Shown here one piece after another: positions 1 to 5,929 of a DNA stretch of 8,309 bases. Below the pieces are notes generated by a model. It saw only the letters and a program-made list of their open reading frames with translations, did not search any database and was not told the DNA's origin. How positions within the stretch are numbered: the first letter of the stretch is position 1; each line of letters starts with the position of its first letter. Position numbers and translations under genes: made by a program. This DNA comes from Clostridia bacterium. Lineage in GTDB: Bacteria; Bacillota; Clostridia; Oscillospirales; Acutalibacteraceae. The stretch covers positions 1 through 8,309 of the forward strand of contig JAGBSR010000142.1 in assembly GCA_017631745.1 (NCBI GenBank). The letters run 5' to 3'.

Positions 1-1107
1 TATACAATATTCAACTATGTCGGCTTCACACAGTCTGTTGCAGATAACATCAGTCCCAACCCGCAAGAAAGACTGAATGTACGTTCATTCCCCGTCAAAA
101 TCAGCCATTTTGTTCAGAATATCGTAAACGTTATTCTTCCGACTCTCGCAGGCGTAATGTTCATTGACGGCATCAAGGATATCGGAATGTTCAGATACCT
201 TCTTCCTGTATTCTTTGTTGTTTCATCGGGAGTTATGTTCATAGGACTTCGCAACATCAAGGAAAGAATTCCGATGCCTCCCATCGAAAACAGGGAATAT
301 CTTTCATTCTGGCACTGCGTTTCGGGGATCTTTAAAAACAAATATCTCTGGATTGACCAGATTGCAACCTTGCTTGATTCGCTCGGCAACGGTATGCTCA
401 ATATGAAAACAATCCTTCTCATTTATACCTGGCGTGAAACAGGACTTATTTTCTCGCTTTGTGAAATACTTTTTAAAATTTCAGGCAATCCGGGAGAATT
501 TCTTGCTCCGTGGATAAGAAAGAGATTCCAGTTCAAGCAGCTTATAATTTTTAAGTATGTTGTCTACGCAATCAGAAACGGCGTATATATTCTTGCCATT
601 CTTTTCCTTGGAAACATGCATATTCTTTGCGGTGTTGCAATCTATCTTGCAATGTTCCTGGCTAATCTTCTTGAATCTGCAGTTGCTATTGCACAGAAGG
701 ATACAAAAATCAGAGTCACCGATTATCAGATGTATATTTCAGGCGACAGACTTGAAGAATACCAAAAAATCATCACCTGGTTTACAACTCCCATCACAAC
801 TCTCGTTTCTCTCATTATTCCTCTTATGTTCTACCGTGTAGGATTCACCTCTGACTGGGATGTGCTTTATATGAGCGATGTCAGAGTTCAGTGCATGCTT
901 ATCGGTATTGGTATGGACCTTGTCGGATATGTATTGATGACGCTCCCGTATCTGTTTATGTGGGATTTCACTGATGAAAAACACGCTCACGTTATGGAAG
1001 TTCTCAAACAAAGAGCAGAAGCAGGAAATGCTGCAGTGCAAGGCACTCCAAGTGAATTGAAAGATGTTTCAGACACTGCAGAGGTTGTTGTTTCAAAGAA
1101 CGAATGA
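1..1107 (+). CDS. MFS transporter, GPH/MelB-like sugar:cation symporter type (5' partial)
   Basis: The reading frame is open from the first base, so the N-terminal part (probably the first four or so membrane segments) lies outside the window; 368 residues are visible. It is a polytopic membrane protein with many hydrophobic segments separated by short charged loops, and a hydrophilic C-terminal tail of about 40 residues. It is a paralogue of the transporter at 1468: both share an ISPN-x2-E stretch (here about residues 17-23) in a cytoplasmic loop and a D-Y-x2-[YW]-x2-G-x-R motif (about residues 241-249). The GPH family couples uptake of sugars or glycosides to cations, and that role is inferred here. 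The substrate is unknown. Its stop is followed by a decayed beta-helix gene and a terminator, so it probably ended an older transporter plus beta-helix unit. The family call is fairly secure, the substrate is not. Confidence 0.8.
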   Translation, partial: YTIFNYVGFTQSVADNISPNPQERLNVRSFPVKISHFVQNIVNVILPTLAGVMFIDGIKDIGMFRYLLPVFFVVSSGVMFIGLRNIKERIPMPPIENREYLSFWHCVSGIFKNKYLWIDQIATLLDSLGNGMLNMKTILLIYTWRETGLIFSLCEILFKISGNPGEFLAPWIRKRFQFKQLIIFKYVVYAIRNGVYILAILFLGNMHILCGVAIYLAMFLANLLESAVAIAQKDTKIRVTDYQMYISGDRLEEYQKIITWFTTPITTLVSLIIPLMFYRVGFTSDWDVLYMSDVRVQCMLIGIGMDLVGYVLMTLPYLFMWDFTDEKHAHVMEVLKQRAEAGNAAVQGTPSELKDVSDTAEVVVSKNE

Positions 1108-1129
1108 CAATATGTTATGAGTTGATTAT

Positions 1130-1273
1130 GTGAATTTTATAAATGTTTTGCCGAATAAGAGTGTATATGCAGACGGCATTCATGACAATACAAAAGCCTT
1201 GCAAGAGTGCATTGATAAACTAAAAGATGGAGTAACAGTTTATTTACCCACAATGAAGAGTTTAGACAAATAA
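1130..1273 (+). pseudogene. Truncated N-terminal relic of a beta-helix (pectate-lyase-like) protein
   Basis: Read from a GTG, this frame encodes 47 residues whose first 40 match the N-terminus of the intact beta-helix protein at 4987: about 29 of 40 identical without gaps, including ADGIHD and TKALQECIDK. A 15-base exact match (1168-1182 versus 5025-5039) lies at the same offset in both. Homology ends after V-Y-L-P, just where the intact protein continues with the DGTYLIS strand; six or seven unrelated residues and a TAA follow. The ATG two bases earlier is out of frame and meets a stop at once, and there is no convincing Shine-Dalgarno site. It is best read as a 3'-deleted, decayed paralogue. 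A short expressed peptide is possible but unlikely. Confidence 0.85.
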
Positions 1274-1286
1274 TACGTTGAAACAT

Positions 1287-1327
1287 TACCTCTTTAAATC
1301 TCAGCAGGATTTAAAGAGGTAGTTTTT
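1287..1327 (+). terminator. Rho-independent terminator after the first transporter/relic
   Basis: ACCTCTTTAAATC and GATTTAAAGAGGT form a perfect 13-bp stem around the 7-nt loop TCAGCAG, extendable by one T-A pair, and are followed by AG and five Ts. It sits right after the relic's stop and before the next promoter, so it probably ends the upstream transcript. The stem is AT-rich in the middle. The same hairpin would also fold on the other strand, but no minus-strand gene faces it. Confidence 0.85.
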
Positions 1328-1383
1328 GTGTCTGAAAGTGACTGAGCTTGCCCCGTCGGGAGTACATAATATTATAAAATATA

Positions 1384-1400
1384 AAATTATTGTATAATTT
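1384..1400. promoter_or_regulatory. AT-rich inverted repeat upstream of the promoter (possible operator)
   Basis: AAATTAT-TGT-ATAATTT is a perfect inverted repeat with 7-bp arms, ending 11 bp before the -35 box. One more AAATTAT half-copy overlaps the -10 box (1437-1443). It could be a regulator site for the transporter operon. In DNA this AT-rich, such symmetry can arise by chance, and no regulator gene is in the window. Confidence 0.3.
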
Positions 1401-1411
1401 CTCTAAATTGC

Positions 1412-1440
1412 TTGAAAATGTTCATCAAAAGTGTTAAAAT
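1412..1440 (+). promoter_or_regulatory. Sigma-A-type promoter with extended -10, upstream of the GPH transporter
   Basis: TTGAAA (1412-1417), a 17-bp spacer and TAAAAT (1435-1440) with a TG at 1432-1433 make a good vegetative promoter with an extended -10. A start near 1447 would give a leader of about 20 nt, just enough to include the GGAG site at 1459-1462. It lies after the terminator at 1287, so it is the likely promoter of the 1468-3986 unit and perhaps of the genes beyond. Confidence 0.75.
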
Positions 1441-1467
1441 TATACAAAATAGTATCTTGGAGATGAT

Positions 1468-2979
1468 ATGATGTCAAAGAAAAACGCAGCTTCAGCAACT
1501 GAAGCTCCTCTGGGCGCTCTTTCACACGGTGAGGGTAAGTATATCACTAAGTTTGAGTATTTCTGCGTATTACTCTCACGCGCAGGCGGTATGTTCGGCA
1601 CTACTCTTACAGGTTCACTTGCTGCGGCATTCCTGCACGAGCTTTACTACGGCCCTGCCGGTGTAGATGCTGACGGTATTGCTGCTATTCTCGCAGTTCA
1701 GACAACCCTTACAACTATTTGCGGTATTTTGTTCGGTATTATCGGCGGATTTCTGGTGCAGAACTGGAAAACCCGTCTTGGCAGATATCGCCACTGGTAC
1801 TTCATCTGCCTTATTCCCACGTTCCTGCTTACAGTTTTCTACTTCTATGTACCACAGGGCTGGACAATTCAGCAGATGAACATTCTTCGCTACGGTATAG
1901 CTTGTGCTCAGTCTGCTTTCAATGTCTTTAACACTCACAGCCAGAGCCTTGTTCAGGTTATTTCACCTAACCACAAGGAAAAGAAAACCGTTGCTACTAT
2001 ATGGCAGTTATCTTATTATATCGGTTACGGTGCTGCTTATCTCGGCACATTCGTTTATGGCCTTTTCAGCGACGACAAAAACAAGATGTATATGACTCTT
2101 GCAATCGTTGCTGCTGCTGTTACTGCCTTCGGTAACCTTATGTGCGGTATTTTCTGTAAGGAAAGAATTGAGCTTCCCAAGAAAAAGAAGGTCAAGGTTT
2201 CAAAGGCAATGTTCCTTCTCTTCAAATACAAAAACTACCGTGCATTCCACGCTATGCAGTGGGTTAATGCCTTTGCTATGCTCGGTAAGATGTCAACTTA
2301 TCTTGCAGCTATTACAGTCGGCTCATCAAAGAACCTGCTTCTTACACTACCCACAGCTGTAGGTACAGTAGTAGGTAACCTTATCACAACCAAGCTTTCC
2401 AAGAAATATGAGCCCACAAAGCTCCTTAAGTTCTGCGGTATCTATTCACCCGTTGCTTCATTCATACTTTTCGGTATCTGTTTTGTAGAGGCGAAAATGG
2501 GCATCAGATTCTTTGAGGGCTGGAACAGTATATTCTTCTATGTATTCTATTTCATTTTCGGTATCGGTATCGGTATTCAGGAGCTTTCAAAATCACACTT
2601 CGATGTTGAGTTCTATGACTATCTTGAATGGGAAACCGGCGAAAGAATGGAAGCTATCCAGGGTGTTGTACCCGGTTGGGTCAACTCAGCTTGCGTTTAC
2701 TTAAGAGATCTTGCCATTCCCTTTATGATTGCTTGGGCAGGTTATATGTCTTCAGTTGAAGGTGACCTTGTTATTACTATGCAGGCTCAGCCCAACTATC
2801 TTGATACCTGTCTTAAGATTCTCGGCTTCCTGCTCTTCGGTTATACTCTTGCAAATGTTCTTAAGGCAATCATCCTTAAGACATCATATGATATCGAAGG
2901 AGAAAAGAAAGAGCAGATGTACCGCGATCTTGAAACCATCAGAGCTGAAAGACATAAAGAAAACGAAGCTATTTCATAA
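1468..2979 (+). CDS. MFS transporter, GPH/MelB-like sugar:cation symporter type
   Basis: This 503-residue membrane protein has about 12 hydrophobic segments, the usual size for GPH (glycoside-pentoside-hexuronide:cation symporter) proteins. The loop after the second segment carries GGFLVQNWKTRLGRYRHW (about residues 93-110), which resembles the MelB-type D-x-G-x-x-x-D-[RK]-[ST]-x-x-x-x-G-[RK]-x-[RK]-P-W loop but lacks its usual aspartates. An ISPN motif (165-168) and DYLEWETGERME (384-395) are shared in form with the transporter at 1-1107. The C-terminal tail is highly charged and cytoplasmic. Two consecutive ATGs are possible starts: GGAG at 1459-1462 is 5 nt from the first and 8 nt from the second (1471), so the protein may begin one residue later. 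It probably imports a saccharide or glycoside and is followed after 17 nt by a phosphodiesterase. The substrate is unknown. Confidence 0.87.
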   Translation: MMSKKNAASATEAPLGALSHGEGKYITKFEYFCVLLSRAGGMFGTTLTGSLAAAFLHELYYGPAGVDADGIAAILAVQTTLTTICGILFGIIGGFLVQNWKTRLGRYRHWYFICLIPTFLLTVFYFYVPQGWTIQQMNILRYGIACAQSAFNVFNTHSQSLVQVISPNHKEKKTVATIWQLSYYIGYGAAYLGTFVYGLFSDDKNKMYMTLAIVAAAVTAFGNLMCGIFCKERIELPKKKKVKVSKAMFLLFKYKNYRAFHAMQWVNAFAMLGKMSTYLAAITVGSSKNLLLTLPTAVGTVVGNLITTKLSKKYEPTKLLKFCGIYSPVASFILFGICFVEAKMGIRFFEGWNSIFFYVFYFIFGIGIGIQELSKSHFDVEFYDYLEWETGERMEAIQGVVPGWVNSACVYLRDLAIPFMIAWAGYMSSVEGDLVITMQAQPNYLDTCLKILGFLLFGYTLANVLKAIILKTSYDIEGEKKEQMYRDLETIRAERHKENEAIS

Positions 2980-2996
2980 ATTACGGAGAAATAAAA

Positions 2997-3986
2997 ATGA
3001 AAAACAAAAAGAAAATCCTCATTACGATTATATCGGTTATTCTTGTTCTTGCGCTTATCGGCGGGGGTACATATCTCTATGTGATGAGATATGCTTTCGA
3101 TAAAAACGATACGGAAGAATTTTACAGACAGAATATAGCCGCAGTCGGATATGAAAATACAGTTGAAACTGCTTATCCTCAGACTGACCTTTATGATATC
3201 ATCGATGAACACTTCCGTTCAGAGTTGCCTGAGGGCAAAACCGAAAAGAAAGCAATTATCATCGGTTACGACGGTTGCAGAGCAGATATCCTGGCAGTCA
3301 AGAGCGAAGACAACAGTGCTGTTTCAACATTGCTCAATGACGGCGCTTCAATCAATCTCGCATATTGCGGTGGTGTCAACTATCCTGAAATCAATACTCA
3401 GGATACCTCAACTGCTCCCGGTTGGTGCTCAATTCTCACCGGTCAGTGGGCAGATGTTCACGGCGTAACAGCTAACTACATTCCAAAATCAATGGATGCA
3501 AAAACTCTTATGACAACTCTCACTGAAGAAGGTATCATTGATAGTGCTGCATTTATAACAAAATGGGCAGGTCACTTCTCTAAAAAAGATGCAACATATC
3601 TTCCCGAGGTTGAATATTGCGGCGACCACGGTCTTCATGTCAGCTTCAATAAGTGTGATAACGATGAAGCATCACATAAGGCTGTGCTTGAAGAAATCGC
3701 TGATGAGGCTTGCTCAGATTTCATATTTGTAATTTATGAGCCCACCGATTCAGTGGGCCACGGTAAGGGCTTTACTTTCAATAATCCTGAGTATAAGGAA
3801 GCTTACCTGAGAGCTGATGCTTACGGCTATGAAGCAATCGAAGCTATTAAGGCGAGAGAAACATACGAAACTGAGGATTGGCTTATTATCATTACCTCCG
3901 ACCACGGCGGAAAGGGTACAGGCCACGGAAAAGAAAGCATCCAGGAAAGAATGACATTTGTTGTAATGAACAAGGAATGGAACTGA
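2997..3986 (+). CDS. Membrane-anchored type I phosphodiesterase/nucleotide-pyrophosphatase-like enzyme
   Basis: The 329-residue protein starts with a lysine-rich tip and one hydrophobic segment (about residues 7-29) without a lipobox cysteine, so it is probably anchored with its catalytic domain outside the membrane. The rest has the alkaline-phosphatase-superfamily (PF01663-like) metal and nucleophile pattern: IIIGYDG with D92, T-A-P-G-W with candidate nucleophile T139 followed by LTG-x4-VHG, a PTDSVGH motif (D251, H255), SDHGG (D302, H303) and GHG (H310). The predicted reaction is hydrolysis of a phosphodiester, phosphoester or pyrophosphate bond; the substrate cannot be read. It ends only 19 residues after H310, so it lacks the roughly 75-residue C-terminal part seen in the enzyme at 4053. 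The start is backed by GGAG at 2985-2988, 8 nt upstream. It is probably cotranscribed with the preceding transporter and closed by the hairpin at 3993. Confidence 0.85.
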   Translation: MKNKKKILITIISVILVLALIGGGTYLYVMRYAFDKNDTEEFYRQNIAAVGYENTVETAYPQTDLYDIIDEHFRSELPEGKTEKKAIIIGYDGCRADILAVKSEDNSAVSTLLNDGASINLAYCGGVNYPEINTQDTSTAPGWCSILTGQWADVHGVTANYIPKSMDAKTLMTTLTEEGIIDSAAFITKWAGHFSKKDATYLPEVEYCGDHGLHVSFNKCDNDEASHKAVLEEIADEACSDFIFVIYEPTDSVGHGKGFTFNNPEYKEAYLRADAYGYEAIEAIKARETYETEDWLIIITSDHGGKGTGHGKESIQERMTFVVMNKEWN

Positions 3987-3992
3987 AAATTT

Positions 3993-4024
3993 ACCTCCTT
4001 GCGAAAGCAGGGAGGTTTTAATTT
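3993..4024 (+). terminator. GAAA-tetraloop hairpin, terminator or attenuator between the two phosphodiesterase genes
   Basis: ACCTCCTTGC and GCAGGGAGGT pair over 10 bp (one G-T wobble) around a GAAA tetraloop, followed by TTTTAATTT. The stem begins 6 nt after the stop at 3986. I find no good promoter between it and the next gene at 4053, so it may terminate only partially and tune expression of the downstream genes. It could also protect the 3' end of the upstream mRNA. Confidence 0.8.
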
Positions 4025-4040
4025 GTATGTATAATTTACA

Positions 4041-4044
4041 GGAG
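4041..4044 (+). promoter_or_regulatory. Shine-Dalgarno site that decides the start at 4053
   Basis: GGAG here lies 8 nt before the ATG at 4053. The in-frame GTG at 4044 overlaps this site and so cannot use it, which makes the ATG the better start and shortens the protein by three residues compared with the longest frame. Confidence 0.85.
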
Positions 4045-4052
4045 TGAAAGCT

Positions 4053-4973
4053 ATGTCAAGAAAATATTCACACGTAATTGTTATCGGTGCAGATGGGGCG
4101 GGTGCTTGGTTTAAGGATGCTCATACTCCCGAGTTTGACCGTATATTTGAAAAGGGTGCAGTTACATACAGTGCACTGTCATCTAAGCCTACCATAAGTG
4201 CCGAATGCTGGGGCTCAATGCTTATAGGTGTAGGCCCTGAGGTGCATAAGCTGACAAACAAAAGGGTCTCAGTTTGGCCTTATCCTCTTTGGTCAAAGTA
4301 CCCGACAGTATTTCGCCGTATAAGAAAGGCTTATCCCGGGGCAGAGCTTGGCTCTTACTGTGATTGGAATCCCATTACGAAGGGCATCGCAGAGAAGTTT
4401 ACAGGCATTTCCCACGCTACGGCCAGAGATAAGCAGCTGACTCCGATTGTCTGTGATTATATCAGAAACAAGAAGCCCGATTTCCTCTTTATTCACTTTG
4501 ACAGTACCGACGGCGCCGGTCATAAATACGGCTACGGTACTGAAAAGCATATAGAGGCAATATGCGAAATCGATAAGCTTATAGGTGATGTTTATTCTGC
4601 AATTGACGCTGCAGGTATTCTCGAAAGCACTCTATTTATGGTTATAGCCGACCACGGTGGTACCAATAACGAAAAGGGAGGCAGTCACGGCGGTTGGACA
4701 GATGAAGAAAAATATGTCACCTTTGCTGCGACAGGTAAAGGCGTAAGCAACGGTGGAATTGAAAAGATGAACATCCGAGACCTTGCTGCGATTATTCTTT
4801 ATGCTATGGGTATAGCAGCCCCTGAGTTCAACGAAAAGGGCTGGACCTCACAGGTGCCTGAAGGACTTTTCTGTGATGCTGATTTGCCGGAATACAGAGA
4901 TATTTCCCATCTTACGGGTGCCGCACCCAGAATTTCAAAGACACACCACACATCCGAAAGGCTGAAGGATTAA
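4053..4973 (+). CDS. Cytoplasmic alkaline-phosphatase-superfamily phosphodiesterase/phosphatase
   Basis: This 306-residue protein has no signal peptide or membrane segment, so it should act in the cytoplasm. It carries the full metal-binding set of type I phosphodiesterase/nucleotide pyrophosphatase-like enzymes: VIGADG (D14), PTISAECW with candidate nucleophile S49 (aligned by its +4 Trp with T139 of the enzyme at 2997), STDGAGH (D153, H157), IADHGG (D200, H201) and GSHGG (H212). The following MNIRDLAAIILYAMGI segment (about 239-254) is the typical C-terminal helix region of this superfamily. A serine nucleophile is compatible with phosphatase or phosphodiesterase activity; sulfatase-type or phosphomutase roles are less likely but not excluded. 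The start is set by GGAG at 4041. It is followed after 13 nt by the beta-helix gene, suggesting a shared substrate. The exact substrate is unknown. Confidence 0.83.
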   Translation: MSRKYSHVIVIGADGAGAWFKDAHTPEFDRIFEKGAVTYSALSSKPTISAECWGSMLIGVGPEVHKLTNKRVSVWPYPLWSKYPTVFRRIRKAYPGAELGSYCDWNPITKGIAEKFTGISHATARDKQLTPIVCDYIRNKKPDFLFIHFDSTDGAGHKYGYGTEKHIEAICEIDKLIGDVYSAIDAAGILESTLFMVIADHGGTNNEKGGSHGGWTDEEKYVTFAATGKGVSNGGIEKMNIRDLAAIILYAMGIAAPEFNEKGWTSQVPEGLFCDADLPEYRDISHLTGAAPRISKTHHTSERLKD

Positions 4974-4986
4974 TCGGGAGGATAAT

Positions 4987-5928
4987 ATGAACTTCATTAA
5001 AGTTACTGACAATAAAAATGTTTTTGCAGACGGCATTCACGACGACACAAAAGCATTGCAGGAATGCATAGACAAGGTGAAGGATGGGGGAGTAGTTTAC
5101 TTTCCTGACGGAACATATCTTATTTCTGCGGCTCTGATTTTCTATTCAAATCAGGTTTTCAAGCTTTCAGACAAGGCCGTGATTTTAAGAAACAGCCGAA
5201 GTGTACCTGTAACAAGATATCTGCTTGCCTCTTATTCTGAGGCTGATTGGGGCGGATATGAGGGCACTCACGATGTGACAATTATGGGTGGTGTTTTTGA
5301 TGGCGGTTCGGATACTACTGAAAAGTCCACACTCGTAAACACAGTACACTGCCGTAATATCCGCATAATCGGCTGTCGCTTTATTAACTGCTCTACCTGG
5401 CATATGATTGAGCTTAACTCAACTGAAAGTGCCGTAGTTGCCAACTGTATTTTTGAGGGAAATACATATACAAGCATTCCCGAAAATCTCCTTAACGAGC
5501 AGATTCAGCTTGACCTTGCGCGAGATGGCTCTTACGGTCCCGTTTATAACTGCGACGGTGAGCTTATAGATTTCTGCAAGGACGACACTGTGTGCCGTGA
5601 TATTGTAATATCAAACAACATATTTAAGTGTGCGGGCTTTCCCGCAATCGGTCATCACGGCGACTGCGGACATCACAACATATTTATAGAGAATAATATC
5701 TTTGACGGTCCCTCGGGTCTTTATGGCATCAGCCGAGGATATATAATATTCAGACCTCAGGTTTGCGATGTTGAAATAAAGAACAACCTTTTCTTTTCTC
5801 CTGAGGACGATACTTCGCCCAATTACGGCGTAATATTTGAAAATCCCGATAACAGCAGACTTGTAACCGAGAATAACTCTTTTACAGGGGCAATTGATAA
5901 AGAACTTATAATGGGCATTGGTGAGTGA
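4987..5928 (+). CDS. Right-handed beta-helix protein, pectate-lyase-3/GH28-like, no signal peptide
   Basis: The 313-residue protein opens with a pectate-lyase-3-like N-terminal motif: ADGIHDDTKALQECID (14-29), then VVYFPDGTYLIS (36-47). This is followed by repeated short strands with Asn-rich turns (NIRIIGCRFINC, SAVVANCIFEGN, IVISNNIF, IFIENNIF, VEIKNNLFF), the signature of a parallel beta-helix. EQIQLDLARD (171-180) and GHHGDCGHH (222-230) are candidate active-site strands, but catalytic residues cannot be assigned. Such proteins are usually polysaccharide lyases or hydrolases and often secreted; here the sequence begins directly at the fold, so a cytoplasmic role on an imported oligosaccharide is inferred. 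GGGAGG at 4976-4981 supports the ATG. It lies between a phosphodiesterase and an MFS gene in a tight operon, and a decayed N-terminal copy lies at 1130. Confidence 0.82.
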   Translation: MNFIKVTDNKNVFADGIHDDTKALQECIDKVKDGGVVYFPDGTYLISAALIFYSNQVFKLSDKAVILRNSRSVPVTRYLLASYSEADWGGYEGTHDVTIMGGVFDGGSDTTEKSTLVNTVHCRNIRIIGCRFINCSTWHMIELNSTESAVVANCIFEGNTYTSIPENLLNEQIQLDLARDGSYGPVYNCDGELIDFCKDDTVCRDIVISNNIFKCAGFPAIGHHGDCGHHNIFIENNIFDGPSGLYGISRGYIIFRPQVCDVEIKNNLFFSPEDDTSPNYGVIFENPDNSRLVTENNSFTGAIDKELIMGIGE

Positions 5929-5929
5929 A

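Larger units (their letters stand above)
1108..1467. other. Gene-poor gap between the two GPH transporters
   Basis: This 360-base stretch has no intact gene. It holds, in order, a relic of a beta-helix protein gene (1130-1273), a strong hairpin with a T run (1287-1327), a short unexplained segment (about 1328-1370) with a minor CCCGTCGGG palindrome, and a very AT-rich region with an inverted repeat and a good promoter for the next gene. No RNA gene or known riboswitch fold was recognised in it. Confidence 0.7.

Noticed and set aside
1350..1361. CCCGTCGGG short palindrome
   Set aside because: Only a three-base stem around a three-base loop, with no T run and no partner; too small to be a terminator or operator with any confidence.
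1393..1398. TATAAT in the AT-rich region before the GPH transporter
   Set aside because: No matching -35 box; the TTGAAA/TAAAAT pair downstream is much better. The hexamer is part of the inverted repeat.
2729..3103. Overlapping + strand frame of 124 codons across the end of the GPH transporter and the start of the phosphodiesterase
   Set aside because: It overlaps two genes with clear motifs and ribosome sites, and its translation shows no recognisable domain.
4030..4035. Perfect TATAAT before the second phosphodiesterase
   Set aside because: No -35 box lies 16-18 bp upstream (that region is the hairpin stem), and the transcript would start within the ribosome site.
4044..4052. GTG start extending the second phosphodiesterase by three residues
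   Set aside because: The GTG overlaps the GGAG ribosome site, which is ideally placed for the ATG at 4053.
5918..5929. TTG and GTG starts extending the OPA-like transporter by up to four residues
   Set aside because: They overlap the end of the beta-helix gene, have no better ribosome site, and the ATG one base after the upstream stop is the normal coupled arrangement.
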